Below are positions 1 through 7,098 of a stretch of DNA of 14,412 nt, piece after piece. The translations under genes were made by a program, and so were the position numbers. Source of the stretch: Deltaproteobacteria bacterium. GTDB lineage: Bacteria > Myxococcota_A > UBA9160. Where the stretch lies: contig DOUU01000254.1 of NCBI GenBank assembly GCA_003520425.1, forward strand, positions 18,790 to 33,201, written 5' to 3'. Position 1 is the stretch's first letter. Every line of letters begins with the position of its first letter. The notes below the pieces were generated by a model. That model was not told the DNA's origin. It saw only the letters and a list, made by a program, of their open reading frames with translations, and searched no databases.

Positions 1-166
1 AGCGGGAGCGGCCCCGGCCATACAAGCGCTCCCGACGCGACTCACCGGAACCGCGAGGCGCACGACCTCGGAAAAGCGGCCACCCGGAAAGCGTGCGAAG
101 TCCGAATCGAGCGTGAGGACCGTGGCGCCCCGACATTTGATTGCGGTACAAGGAGGCACCGCAACC
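1..166 (-). pseudogene. Remnant of a PIN-like nuclease C-terminus (VapC or DUF5615 type), partial
   Basis: On the minus strand, the frame whose codons run from base 126 down to base 1 is open and reads A-T-V-L-T-L-D-S-D-F-A-R-F-P-G-G-R over about bases 126-76. The T-x-D-x-D-F-x-x-F-P-G string is the typical last acidic motif of PIN-domain ribonucleases such as VapC toxins, and also resembles DUF5615/Mut7-C proteins. The upstream part of the same frame (bases about 166-300, open as far as a TGA near base 303) does not look like a PIN N-terminus, and no antitoxin is seen beside it. After F-P-G the frame runs on to the window edge without the usual short tail. I infer a truncated or frameshifted remnant. 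It could instead be the end of a real gene that continues beyond the window, or a chance match in GC-rich DNA. Confidence 0.3.
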
Positions 167-211
167 CGAAGCGCTCTTCCGAGTAGCCGACGCTGTTGCC
201 TTTCTCCAAGA

Positions 212-240
212 TTGGCCAAAGAGTTGTTCCGACGTATAGT
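212..240 (+). promoter_or_regulatory. Putative sigma70-type promoter of the P450 gene
   Basis: TTGGCC (212-217) and TATAGT (235-240) are separated by exactly 17 bases. They match the TTGACA/TATAAT consensus at 4/6 and 5/6 positions. Transcription would start near base 247 and leave a leader of about 80 bases before the ATG at 328. This fits that ATG better than the upstream TTG at 196, which would lie before the promoter. The -10 box stands out in a GC-rich context, but the call rests on sequence only. Confidence 0.35.
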
Positions 241-327
241 GCTCCTCGTGACCTCGGACGTTCGTTTTCGACGGCGGCCCTGAGTCGCAGGCCTGCCCTT
301 CGGTCAAACCCCCGACGAGGCGCGAGG

Positions 328-1707
328 ATGGCACCCGGCCCGAACGAGACGCCGATCTCCCAACAGCGAACTCCGAGCCTCCTTCAGATCGCAATGCAGG
401 TCCGGGCCAAGGGCCCGCTCCAGTTCTTCATGGATCAGTGGCGCGCGCAGGGCGATCTGCCGCAGCTGCGGATGGGCCGGCAGAGACTGCTCTTGGTCAT
501 CCACCCCGAGCATGTGCGTCATGTTCTGGTCACGGCTCGCGAGAGTTTCGACAAGCTACAGACCTGGGAGAGCACCCGTCGGCTCCTGCTCGGTGACGGC
601 CTGATCGCGAGCCATGGCGCTCAGTGGAGACGGCAGCGCCGCCTGATGTCTAGCTTCTTCACTCCGCGTAGCGTCGAGCAGTACTACTCCGTGATGCTGG
701 CGGCTGCCGAAACGACCGCGAAGCGCTGGGACTCGCTCGCGCATGTGGGGCAACCGGTCGACATGATCGCTGAGATGACGCGCGTGACCGCGTGGATCAT
801 CCTGCGGTCGATGTTCGGCATGGAAATTTCCGAGGAGCGACTGCGTTCCCTCCAACGCGAGGTCGAGGAGCTGATCCGCTTCGCAAACGACCGCGAGATG
901 CAGGTGCTGAAGGCCCCCTTGTGGGCCCCGCTTCCCAGGCACCGTCGCTACCGAAGGGCGAGGGCGAGCGTGCATGCCTTTATCGACGACGTGATCGCGA
1001 CTCGACGTGCCGAGCCGCAGTCAAGCTGGCCAGACGATCTCCTGGGTAGGATGATGTCCGTCGGAGACGAGGAGAAGGGCGGAGAGATGAGCGACCTGCT
1101 CGTGCGCGACGAGTCGCTCGGCATCTTCGTCGCGGGGCACGAGACGACCGCGCGAACCCTTTCATTCTTGTGGTACGCGCTGAATGAGAATCCCGATGTC
1201 TCGGCGCGGCTGCGATCGGAGCTCGACGCGGTTCTGCCACGAGACCAGTCATTGACGCCCGAGCATCTCGAACGGCTTCCTTACATGGATCGGACGATCA
1301 GAGAGGTCTTGCGCCTCTACCCTCCCGCGCCGGCGTTCCCGCGCGACCTGATCACCGACCAGGTCTTGGGCAGCATGCGCGTACCGGTGGGAACCTTCGT
1401 CTTACTGTTTCCATACGCGACGCACAGGCACCCCGAGTTCTGGGACGACCCGGAACGATTCGATCCGGATCGATTCCTCCCCGAGCGCGAAGCCGATCGC
1501 CATCCCTGCGCTTACTATCCGTTCGGGGCGGGCAACCGGATCTGTCTGGGCAATAGCTTCGCGATGCTGGAAGCGCGCATCCTCGCGGCTCTGCTCGCAC
1601 GCCGCTTCAGCGCTCGGCTCGTCTCCGGTCACCGACCCCAGATCGACGCACGGGGAACCCTGATGGTCCGCAACGGACTACCGATGCAGATCAGTCGGCG
1701 CTCCTGA
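328..1707 (+). CDS. Cytochrome P450
   Basis: A 459-residue haem-thiolate monooxygenase, normal length for a soluble bacterial P450. The I-helix oxygen-activation motif A-G-H-E-T-T is at residues 269-274, the K-helix E-x-x-R is E326/R329, and the haem loop F-G-A-G-N-R-I-C-L-G has the axial cysteine at C406. The E-R-F-D-P-D-R-F meander is also present. P450s of this type insert one oxygen atom from O2 into a hydrophobic substrate using electrons from a ferredoxin or reductase. No redox partner is encoded nearby. The frame stays open up to a TTG at 196, but I chose ATG 328 because GAGG (317-320) precedes it by 7 bases and a plausible promoter lies at 212-240. The extra 44 residues from 196 are arginine-rich and unlike a P450. 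No signal peptide or membrane anchor is seen. The next gene is an unrelated oxygenase 266 bases downstream, so the two may act on one compound. The substrate is unknown. Confidence 0.95.
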   Translation: MAPGPNETPISQQRTPSLLQIAMQVRAKGPLQFFMDQWRAQGDLPQLRMGRQRLLLVIHPEHVRHVLVTARESFDKLQTWESTRRLLLGDGLIASHGAQWRRQRRLMSSFFTPRSVEQYYSVMLAAAETTAKRWDSLAHVGQPVDMIAEMTRVTAWIILRSMFGMEISEERLRSLQREVEELIRFANDREMQVLKAPLWAPLPRHRRYRRARASVHAFIDDVIATRRAEPQSSWPDDLLGRMMSVGDEEKGGEMSDLLVRDESLGIFVAGHETTARTLSFLWYALNENPDVSARLRSELDAVLPRDQSLTPEHLERLPYMDRTIREVLRLYPPAPAFPRDLITDQVLGSMRVPVGTFVLLFPYATHRHPEFWDDPERFDPDRFLPEREADRHPCAYYPFGAGNRICLGNSFAMLEARILAALLARRFSARLVSGHRPQIDARGTLMVRNGLPMQISRRS

Positions 1708-1973
1708 CCGTCCGGGTGATGCGTCGGCAAACCCCGACCGGGCGCTTCTGTCACAGCCTGCCAAAGCCCGATTCGAGGTGTGGCGAGGCCGGTCGGCTAC
1801 AGCGCCTTTGCATGCACTCGCTTGGTCTATGAATACCTCCGCGCGAGGTTCAAAGCGTTGGGGCGTCGTGGACTGTTGCCCCCGTCGACACCGTCTGTCT
1901 GATCGTTCGGAGGCGATGACCACCAAAGGACTCTCCTTCTGGCCGGCGGTGGCCCCTGAGATAGAGTTCCCGC

Positions 1974-2828
1974 ATGCCGGATCTCGACACCGTGTATGCG
2001 CCTATGGCGCAGCCTCGAGAACTCGCACCCGATCCCGAGGCGGACAGGCAGGCGAGTACCATCTGCCGGCAGGGCTTCGTGGTGCTCCGCGACCTGCTCT
2101 CGCCCGCAGAGGTGGCCGGGATGCGCTCCGCCCTCGCGCCCTATCTGCAAGGGAAGCTGATGGGTCGCAACGACTTCGAGGGCTTCCATACGGAGCGGGT
2201 CTACGCGCTCCTCGCGAAAGATCCCGCACTCGCCCTGCTGGTCGAGCATTCCCGCTTGCTTGCGATCGTGGACCGGCTGCTCGCACCGCACTACCTGCTC
2301 TCGGCTTTCCTTGCGATCCACGTTCATCCGGGTGAGACGCCACAGGGCTGGCATTTCGACGACGGCGGCTGCCGGATGCCGCGCCCACGTCCGATGCACG
2401 GCGTCTCCGCGATTTGGGCGCTCGACGAATTCTCGGCGGAGACCGGCGCAACGCAGGTAATTCCGCGAAGCCACCTCTGGGGAGAGGACGCGCCCGCGCC
2501 GAACAGTGCCCAAGCTGTGTCGATCTGCATGTCCACGGGCTCGGTCGTCGTGTTTGCCGGCACCCTTCTGCACCGCGGCGGCGCGAGCTGGGGCGGCGCA
2601 ACCCGTCTCGGCGTCACGTCCCAGTACTGCCAGCCATGGCTGCGCCAGCTTGAGAACATGGCGCTTGCGGTGCCGCCAGACGTGGCGCGCGGGCTTTCTC
2701 CCCGCGTGCAGGAGCTGATTGGCTATAGCATCGCCGAGCCTAGCTTCATGGGATACGTGAACGGGCTCCACCCCAAGCGTTTGATCGACCCGGAGTATGC
2801 GCAGAAGAAGAGAACGAAGCATCGGTAG
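1974..2828 (+). CDS. Phytanoyl-CoA dioxygenase (PhyH) family Fe(II)/2-oxoglutarate oxygenase
   Basis: A 284-residue cytoplasmic protein of the PhyH family, which couples 2-oxoglutarate decarboxylation to hydroxylation of a substrate at a mononuclear Fe(II). The metal triad is visible: H127-x-D129 in G-W-H-F-D-D-G-G, and distal H200 in L-L-H-R-G-G. R211 in T-R-L-G-V-T-S-Q-Y is the likely 2-oxoglutarate carboxylate anchor. The N-terminal G-F-V-V-L-R-D-L-L-S-P-A-E-V block (about 34-47) is the usual family opening. An in-frame TAG at 1962-1964 rules out a longer start. The upstream ribosome site is weak. The C-terminus ends in a basic tail (K-K-R-T-K-H-R). It follows the P450 by 266 bases on the same strand, so joint action on one hydrophobic substrate is possible but not shown. 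Family members act on fatty acyl-CoAs, terpenoids, antibiotics and ectoine, so the substrate is open. Confidence 0.9.
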   Translation: MPDLDTVYAPMAQPRELAPDPEADRQASTICRQGFVVLRDLLSPAEVAGMRSALAPYLQGKLMGRNDFEGFHTERVYALLAKDPALALLVEHSRLLAIVDRLLAPHYLLSAFLAIHVHPGETPQGWHFDDGGCRMPRPRPMHGVSAIWALDEFSAETGATQVIPRSHLWGEDAPAPNSAQAVSICMSTGSVVVFAGTLLHRGGASWGGATRLGVTSQYCQPWLRQLENMALAVPPDVARGLSPRVQELIGYSIAEPSFMGYVNGLHPKRLIDPEYAQKKRTKHR

Positions 2829-2848
2829 TACCTGGGCTGCGCAGGTAC
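2828..2848 (+). terminator. Hairpin directly after the PhyH-family gene, possible terminator
   Basis: GTACCTG (2828-2834) and CAGGTAC (2842-2848) form a perfect 7-bp stem around a 7-base loop, beginning at the last base of the stop codon. There is no T tract, so it may be a weak terminator or an mRNA 3'-end stabiliser. Confidence 0.3.
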
Positions 2849-2878
2849 GCGCCAACCGGTTAGAGAGCACCGCTGCCA

Positions 2879-3061
2879 ATGACCGACTCGAAGCGAATCT
2901 CCGGCCTCTGCGGCGTCACTTTCGAGATCACGCAAGCGGTCGGGCCGTTTGAGCTTTGCCACTGTCCGAGATGCCGCACTACCCATGACTCGCGAGGTGC
3001 GTACACAACCTCGTCGACTGTCGTCGGTGGCCGAGGGAGTGCTCCAATGCCATCGTGGTAA
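2879..3061 (+). pseudogene. Truncated GFA / CENP-V family zinc protein
   Basis: The 60-codon frame begins S-G-L-C-G-V-T-F-E-I-T and continues G-P-F-E-L-C-H-C-P-R-C-R. This matches the first third of GFA-family (glutathione-dependent formaldehyde-activating enzyme-like) proteins, typically about 120-150 residues, with C-x-C-G-x-V-x-F-E and C-H-C-x-x-C-R zinc ligands. The first cysteine of the C-x-C pair is missing, the segment after C-H-C-P-R-C-R has lost family character, and the frame stops at TAA 3059. I read the other two forward frames to base 3188 and found no later F-C-x-x-C-G block, so a single frameshift does not restore it. It is best read as a decaying fragment between the oxygenase gene and the ACAD cluster. 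It could still be translated as a small two-to-three-cysteine zinc peptide, which I consider less likely. Confidence 0.55.
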
Positions 3062-3188
3062 CCTGAGGCTCCGGCGCCACGAAAAGGCGTTCGAGACGCC
3101 AAGGAGCCGTTACGGACAGGGAGTGCGTCGCCCCAAAAGAGAGCATGGGAGGCGGCAGGCCCCGACGATCGGCGCACGGGGAGGGCAG

Positions 3189-4334
3189 ATGGAGTTCGGC
3201 TGGACCGCGGATGAAGAGGCGTTTCGCCGTGAACTCCTTGACTTCCTGCGGGAGGCGCTGCCTCCGGACTGGGAGGAGATCGCGAAGGACGGTCCGGGGA
3301 GCGACGTCCAAGCGAGGTTCTCGCGAGATTTCTGCGGCCTGCTTGCCTCGCGCGGTTGGCTCACTCAACACTGGCCGCGGGAGTATGGCGGCCGGGACGC
3401 CTCTCCCTGGCGGCACGCGATCCTGGGCGAGGAACTTTGGGCACGGGGCGAGCCGCGCGGCCCCCAGTACATGAACGTCAACTGGATCGGGCCCACGATC
3501 ATGGCGTTCGGAAGTGCGGAGCAAAAGCGTGAACACCTGCCCCGGATCTCCAAAGGTGACGTTCTATGGTGTCAGGGGTTTTCCGAGCCTCAAGCGGGCT
3601 CGGACTTGGTGGCGCTGCGCACACTTGCGAGCCGTGACGGAGACACGTACCTCGTCAATGGCACAAAGATTTGGACATCCTACGCCAACCATGCGGAGTT
3701 CTGTTTTCTCCTGGTGCGCACAGATCCAGAATCCAAGCGTCATCGGGGAATTTCAGTGCTTCTCATGCCCATGTCGCTCGCTGGCGTAGAAATTCGTGAA
3801 ATCCCTTCGCTGGTCGGCGAGCGGTATTTCCACGAGGTCTTCCTCTCCGACGTCCGCGTGCCAGTCTCCTGCCGGCTCGGCCTGGAAAATGAGGGATGGT
3901 CTGTGGTCACCTATGCACTTCAGTTCGAACGAGTGGGTGCCGCGCGCTATGCGCGGGCTGCGCTCACCCTGGACGGACTGGCCGCCCGCCTTGCCCAGCA
4001 GGGTCGTCTTGAGGATCCAATGGTGCAGGAGAAGCTCGGCGGTGCGCGCGCGATCTGCGAGGCAGCGCGCTTGCTCTCCTACCGAGTGATCGATCTGCGC
4101 GCGCACGGGCAGCCCCCGTCGGCGGACTCAAACGTGGCGCGAGTGGCAGGCACGTTCGCAGATCGCCTTGTGGGTGAGCTCGGTCTCGACCTGTTTGGTC
4201 CCGATGCGTTCGAATACGGCGGATTCGCTGAATCCAACTTTCGCCTCGCGATGACTGCAGGCGTTGCGGTCGGTGCGACCGAAGTGCAGCTCAACCTGAT
4301 TGCCCAGCGTTTCTTGGGCCTACCCCAGGAGTAA
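3189..4334 (+). CDS. Acyl-CoA dehydrogenase, full-length (likely catalytic) subunit
   Basis: A 381-residue flavoprotein of the ACAD superfamily, which removes two hydrogens from C-alpha/C-beta of an acyl-CoA and passes electrons to ETF. The N-terminal helical domain (about 1-120) is followed by the flavin/substrate motif C-Q-G-F-S-E-P-Q-A-G-S-D-L (128-140) and I-W-T-S-Y-A (161-166). The C-terminal domain starts near 230. E247 in Q-F-E-R lies where isovaleryl-CoA-dehydrogenase-type ACADs carry the catalytic base. The usual C-terminal G-G-T-S-E-I is changed to V-G-A-T-E-V (361-366). I chose ATG 3189 because G-E/D-rich ACAD sequence begins there and a purine-rich GGGGAGGG lies just upstream. The frame continues upstream to 2949, but that stretch is arginine-rich noise. 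Only 3 bases separate it from the next gene, a shortened ACAD. This is the arrangement of heteromeric alpha2-beta2 ACADs such as those of steroid side-chain oxidation. Confidence 0.92.
   Translation: MEFGWTADEEAFRRELLDFLREALPPDWEEIAKDGPGSDVQARFSRDFCGLLASRGWLTQHWPREYGGRDASPWRHAILGEELWARGEPRGPQYMNVNWIGPTIMAFGSAEQKREHLPRISKGDVLWCQGFSEPQAGSDLVALRTLASRDGDTYLVNGTKIWTSYANHAEFCFLLVRTDPESKRHRGISVLLMPMSLAGVEIREIPSLVGERYFHEVFLSDVRVPVSCRLGLENEGWSVVTYALQFERVGAARYARAALTLDGLAARLAQQGRLEDPMVQEKLGGARAICEAARLLSYRVIDLRAHGQPPSADSNVARVAGTFADRLVGELGLDLFGPDAFEYGGFAESNFRLAMTAGVAVGATEVQLNLIAQRFLGLPQE
4327..4331 (+). promoter_or_regulatory. Ribosome binding site that fixes a TTG start
   Basis: AGGAG at 4327-4331 sits inside the last codons of the preceding ACAD gene, 6 bases before TTG 4338. 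The frame downstream begins at once with M-D-F-E-L-A-E-D-Q-R, the standard opening of ACAD proteins, so the rare TTG start is well supported. Confidence 0.7.
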
Positions 4335-4337
4335 CTC

Positions 4338-5279
4338 TTGGACTTCGAGCTGGCGGAAGATCAGCGTGCCATCGTGGAAGCGGTCGAGACCCTGCTGGCG
4401 CAGCATGCGGGACCGAAGCGCGCGATGGAGCTGTTCGCGACCGGGGAGTACGACGCGCCGCTGGAGGCGGCCCTTGGCAAGGCGGGCTTCTTGGACGTTG
4501 CCCTTGCTGCGGAAGCCGGTCCCCTGGAGGCGGCGCTGTGCGTGGAGGCGGTGGCTCGCGCAGCGGGTGCCGTGGCGGTCGGCGCATCCGCGCTCGTCGG
4601 CCCGTGCGTCACAGGCCGGATGCTGCCCGGGCCAATCGCGCTGGTAGCGGCGGACGCTAGCCCGGTTGTCCGCTTTGGTGCGCACGCCCGAACTCTGCTC
4701 GTTGCAGATCCAAAAGCCGGCTTGACCCGTATTGTTGCCCTCTCACCCGGCGACGCGGAACGCGTGCGTTCTAACTTCGGCTATCCGATGGGCCGCGTCG
4801 CACGTGCTCTCGAAAAGCCGGGCGAAAGACTGGCTCCCGGCTCCCACGAGCGACTCCTTGCCTGGTGGCGGGTTGCGCTTGCAACCGAGGCGGCAGGTAC
4901 GATGCGCGCCGCGCTCGCCCTCACCATCGACTATCTGAAACAACGCCGTCAGTTCGGACGCGCGATCGCATCCTTTCAAGCCGTGCAGCATCGCCTTGCC
5001 GAATGCGCCGTGATGGTGGAGGGGGCTCGCTGGCTCGCGTTCGAAGCCGCCTGGCGCGGTGCACCCTTCGAGGCCGCAGCCACCGCTGCGGCGTATGCCG
5101 CCGCGGCCGCCGCACGTGTGTTCCTCGAGACGCATCAGCTCTCGGGCGCCATCGGTTACACCCGTGAGCACGACCTTCACGTCTTTAGCATGCGTCTCGA
5201 GGCGCTCCGGCTTGAGCTCGGCGGCGTCGAAGGACATCGGCGTGCCTTGGCGCACGCGCGCTGGGGTGGTGCGACGTGA
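4338..5279 (+). CDS. Shortened acyl-CoA dehydrogenase, likely non-catalytic partner subunit
   Basis: A 313-residue ACAD, about 65 residues shorter than the full-length enzyme. The loss is in the N-terminal and middle (beta) domains. The C-terminal helical domain keeps the FAD-contact segment R-R-Q-F-G-R-A-I-A-S-F-Q-A-V-Q-H-R-L-A (203-221) and T-H-Q-L-S-G-A-I-G-Y-T-R-E-H-D-L-H (265-281). By counting from R-Q-F-G, the position of the isovaleryl-type catalytic glutamate is a tryptophan of W-W-R. The C-terminal medium-chain-type glutamate position is glycine in L-G-G-V-E-G. Both alternative bases therefore seem absent. In known alpha2-beta2 ACADs (FadE28-FadE29 type) only one subunit carries the base and the partner completes the flavin site. 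I infer the same here, with the 381-residue neighbour as partner. TTG start, 3-base gap from that gene, and a GTGA overlap with the following gene. Confidence 0.85.
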   Translation: MDFELAEDQRAIVEAVETLLAQHAGPKRAMELFATGEYDAPLEAALGKAGFLDVALAAEAGPLEAALCVEAVARAAGAVAVGASALVGPCVTGRMLPGPIALVAADASPVVRFGAHARTLLVADPKAGLTRIVALSPGDAERVRSNFGYPMGRVARALEKPGERLAPGSHERLLAWWRVALATEAAGTMRAALALTIDYLKQRRQFGRAIASFQAVQHRLAECAVMVEGARWLAFEAAWRGAPFEAAATAAAYAAAAAARVFLETHQLSGAIGYTREHDLHVFSMRLEALRLELGGVEGHRRALAHARWGGAT

Positions 5280-6247
5280 GCCTCGATCTCGATTTTGATG
5301 ATGCACAGCAAGCAATGGCCAGCGCGGTTGCGCAGTTCTGCCACGACCGATTTGATCCGCTCGAAGCCGTTTCCCCGACCGCATCGTTCTCGCATGCCCT
5401 CTGGCGCGAGCTCGCGGCACTCGATGTCTTTGGGCTTGCGATCCCGGGAAGCGGTGGGGGAGCGGTCGAGGTGGCGGCCGTGATGGAGTCGCTCGGACGG
5501 GCCGCGTTCCCCGGGCCGCTCGCCGGGACCCTCCTCGCGATGCGCCTGCTGCCGGAACCAGCGCGCACACGGGTCGCGAAGGGCGATGAGCTCGTGTGCG
5601 TCGGGGCGCCGCCCCTCATGGCTTTTGCGCCCATGGCCGCGCACTTTATCGAGCTTGATCCCTCCCGGGAGAACGCATGGCTCGCACAGCCCCAAGGTGG
5701 TATCGGCGTCGTCCAAACCCTGGGCGGCGAACCGTGGGGGCGGCTCCAGCTCTTGCGAAACCAAGCCCTACAGAACGCTTCGTCTGCTGTCGCCTTCAGC
5801 GAGATCGCAGCCGCAGCCTACCTCGCTGCGGCCGGGCAGAGGCTCGTCGACGATGCGGCCGATCATGCACGCACCCGCCGGCAGTTCGAGCGCGCGATCG
5901 GGGAGTTTCAGGCCGTCGCGCATCCCCTTGCCGACTGCACGATTCGCCTCGCTGCGGCGCGGAGTCTCGCCCGTGTCGCGGCAGCGCGGTTTGACTCGAC
6001 GGACGGAGAGGCGGGATGCGCCCGGGTGAGCTTCGACGCAGCAGCAGCGCGGCTTTCAGCCGCGGCAGCGGCGATCACGGCAGCGCAGGTCTGCACCCAG
6101 ATTTTCGGCGCAATGGGAGTGCTGCGCGAGGGTCCGGTTTTCCATGTGGTTCGTCGGATCCGGCACCTGGCCTCGGCGGCACCCGGCGACGCCGCAGGGC
6201 GCGAGCGGATTTTGGAACGCGTTGGACTCGGGAGGAGGGCCGCGTGA
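5276..6247 (+). CDS. Second shortened acyl-CoA dehydrogenase family subunit
   Basis: A 323-residue ACAD relative, also with a reduced middle domain. The opening L-D-F-D-D-A-Q-Q-A-M (5-14) matches the start of ACADs. R-R-Q-F-E-R-A-I-G-E-F-Q-A-V-A-H-P-L-A-D (201-220) is the flavin-contact segment, with E replacing the usual G after R-Q-F. Q-V-C-T-Q-I-F-G-A-M-G-V-L-R-E-G (271-286) matches the Q-x-x-G-G-x-G-x-x-x-E region. The C-terminus (A-A-P-G-D-A-A-G-R-E-R-I-L) lacks a G-G-T-x-E motif. An E at 176 is close to, but by my hand alignment one residue off, the isovaleryl-type base, so catalytic status is uncertain. GTG start overlapping the previous stop as GTGA. Its own stop overlaps the crotonase start the same way. 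The likely full-length partner is the ACAD at 7095, two genes on. Alanine-rich throughout (about 253-270). Confidence 0.82.
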   Translation: MSLDLDFDDAQQAMASAVAQFCHDRFDPLEAVSPTASFSHALWRELAALDVFGLAIPGSGGGAVEVAAVMESLGRAAFPGPLAGTLLAMRLLPEPARTRVAKGDELVCVGAPPLMAFAPMAAHFIELDPSRENAWLAQPQGGIGVVQTLGGEPWGRLQLLRNQALQNASSAVAFSEIAAAAYLAAAGQRLVDDAADHARTRRQFERAIGEFQAVAHPLADCTIRLAAARSLARVAAARFDSTDGEAGCARVSFDAAAARLSAAAAAITAAQVCTQIFGAMGVLREGPVFHVVRRIRHLASAAPGDAAGRERILERVGLGRRAA

Positions 6248-7098
6248 GCGCACGCTTCCGCTACGGCGAGATCGACCTGGCGGGGCCGCTCGAGGGATTG
6301 CGCTACGAGAAGCAGGACGGGATCGCGATGATCGTTCTCGACCGCCCGGAGAAGGGAAACTCCCTCACCAAGAAGATGGAGCAGATCCTCCGTGCGATCT
6401 GGACCGACGTGCGCGACGACGAAGGCACCCGGGTTGCGATCTTCACCTCGAGCGGGGAGCGCCATTTCTCGACCGGCTTCGACGTGACGTCAGTCGACGA
6501 GAGCGGAGCCGTTGCCAACAACCTGCCGCTCGAGCAGGACGTCTTCTGGTCGCCTCGCCACAATGGTGTCTGGAAGCCGGTGATCTGCGCCGTCAATGGC
6601 CTCGCCGTGGGCGCGGGGCTCCATTTCGTGGTCGACGCGGATCTGGTGATCGCGTCCGAGAATGCCGCGTTCATGGACACGCATGTCAATGTGGGAATGG
6701 TGGGAGCGCTCGAGAACGTCGGTCTGGCGCGGCGGCTCCCGCTCGGCGCCGCGCTGAGGATGACCCTCATGGGTCGCCACTACCGCATGCCCGCGCGCCG
6801 AGCTTACGAGCTCGGCCTCGTGGACGAGCTCGTCGCGACGCCGGGGTAGCTCGTGCCTCTCGCCCAGACGATGGCGCGCGCCATGCTGGAGAATTCCCCT
6901 CAGGCGATGGCGCTGTCGAAGCAAGCAGTGTGGGGCGCGATGGAGCGTGGGTATACCGAGGCGCTCCAATATGCCTGGGCGCTCCTGCGTCTGCACTGGG
7001 CGCATCCTGACTTCCTGGAGGGCCCCCGCGCCTTCGCGGAGAAGCGCAAGCCGCGCTGGAATCCGGACCCGAACGCTCGAAGCGGGGAGGCGAAGTGA
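6244..7098 (+). pseudogene. Crotonase (enoyl-CoA hydratase/isomerase) family gene interrupted by an in-frame TAG
   Basis: GTG 6244 opens 201 codons of a crotonase-fold protein, then TAG at 6847-6849 stops it. The same frame continues for 82 more codons to TGA 7096 with the expected C-terminal helices, L-E-N-S-P-Q-A-M-A-L-S-K-Q-A (about 219-232) and A-F-A-E-K-R-K-P-R-W. Without the stop the product would be 284 residues, the normal length. The crotonase at 13034 has Gln at the position of the stop, so one C-to-T change (CAG to TAG), or GAG to TAG, explains it. The oxyanion segment H-F-S-T-G-F-D (74-80) is intact. The two catalytic glutamates of classical hydratases are replaced by H127 (G-A-G-L-H-F) and H147 (M-D-T-H-V). 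It could be a true nonsense mutation, a sequencing error, a readthrough site, or a split gene restarting at GTG 6853. Both ends keep GTGA overlaps with the neighbours. Confidence 0.8.

Noticed and set aside
196..327. Upstream TTG start adding 44 residues to the P450
   Set aside because: The extra segment is Arg/Ser-rich, lies across the proposed promoter, and ATG 328 has a better ribosome site.
1778..2335. Forward frame with ATG 1916 after GGAGG in the P450-PhyH gap
   Set aside because: The GGAGG is only 2 bases from the ATG, and the product turns into Arg-rich noise inside the PhyH gene. The 266-base gap otherwise shows nothing I can support.
1827..2879. 350-codon open frame on the minus strand over the PhyH gene
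   Set aside because: The forward frame has the complete Fe(II)-binding triad; the antisense frame shows no family features.
2949..3188. In-frame 80-codon upstream extension of the first large ACAD
   Set aside because: The extension overlaps the GFA remnant, has no ACAD similarity, and ACAD sequence begins cleanly at M-E-F-G-W (3189).
6484..6491. TGACGTCA palindrome resembling a half of the hyuB operator
   Set aside because: Lies inside coding sequence of the crotonase and has different spacing; best explained by codons.
6144..7010. 288-codon forward frame crossing the short ACAD and the interrupted crotonase
   Set aside because: Arginine-rich out-of-phase translation; the crotonase motifs are in another frame on both sides of the TAG.
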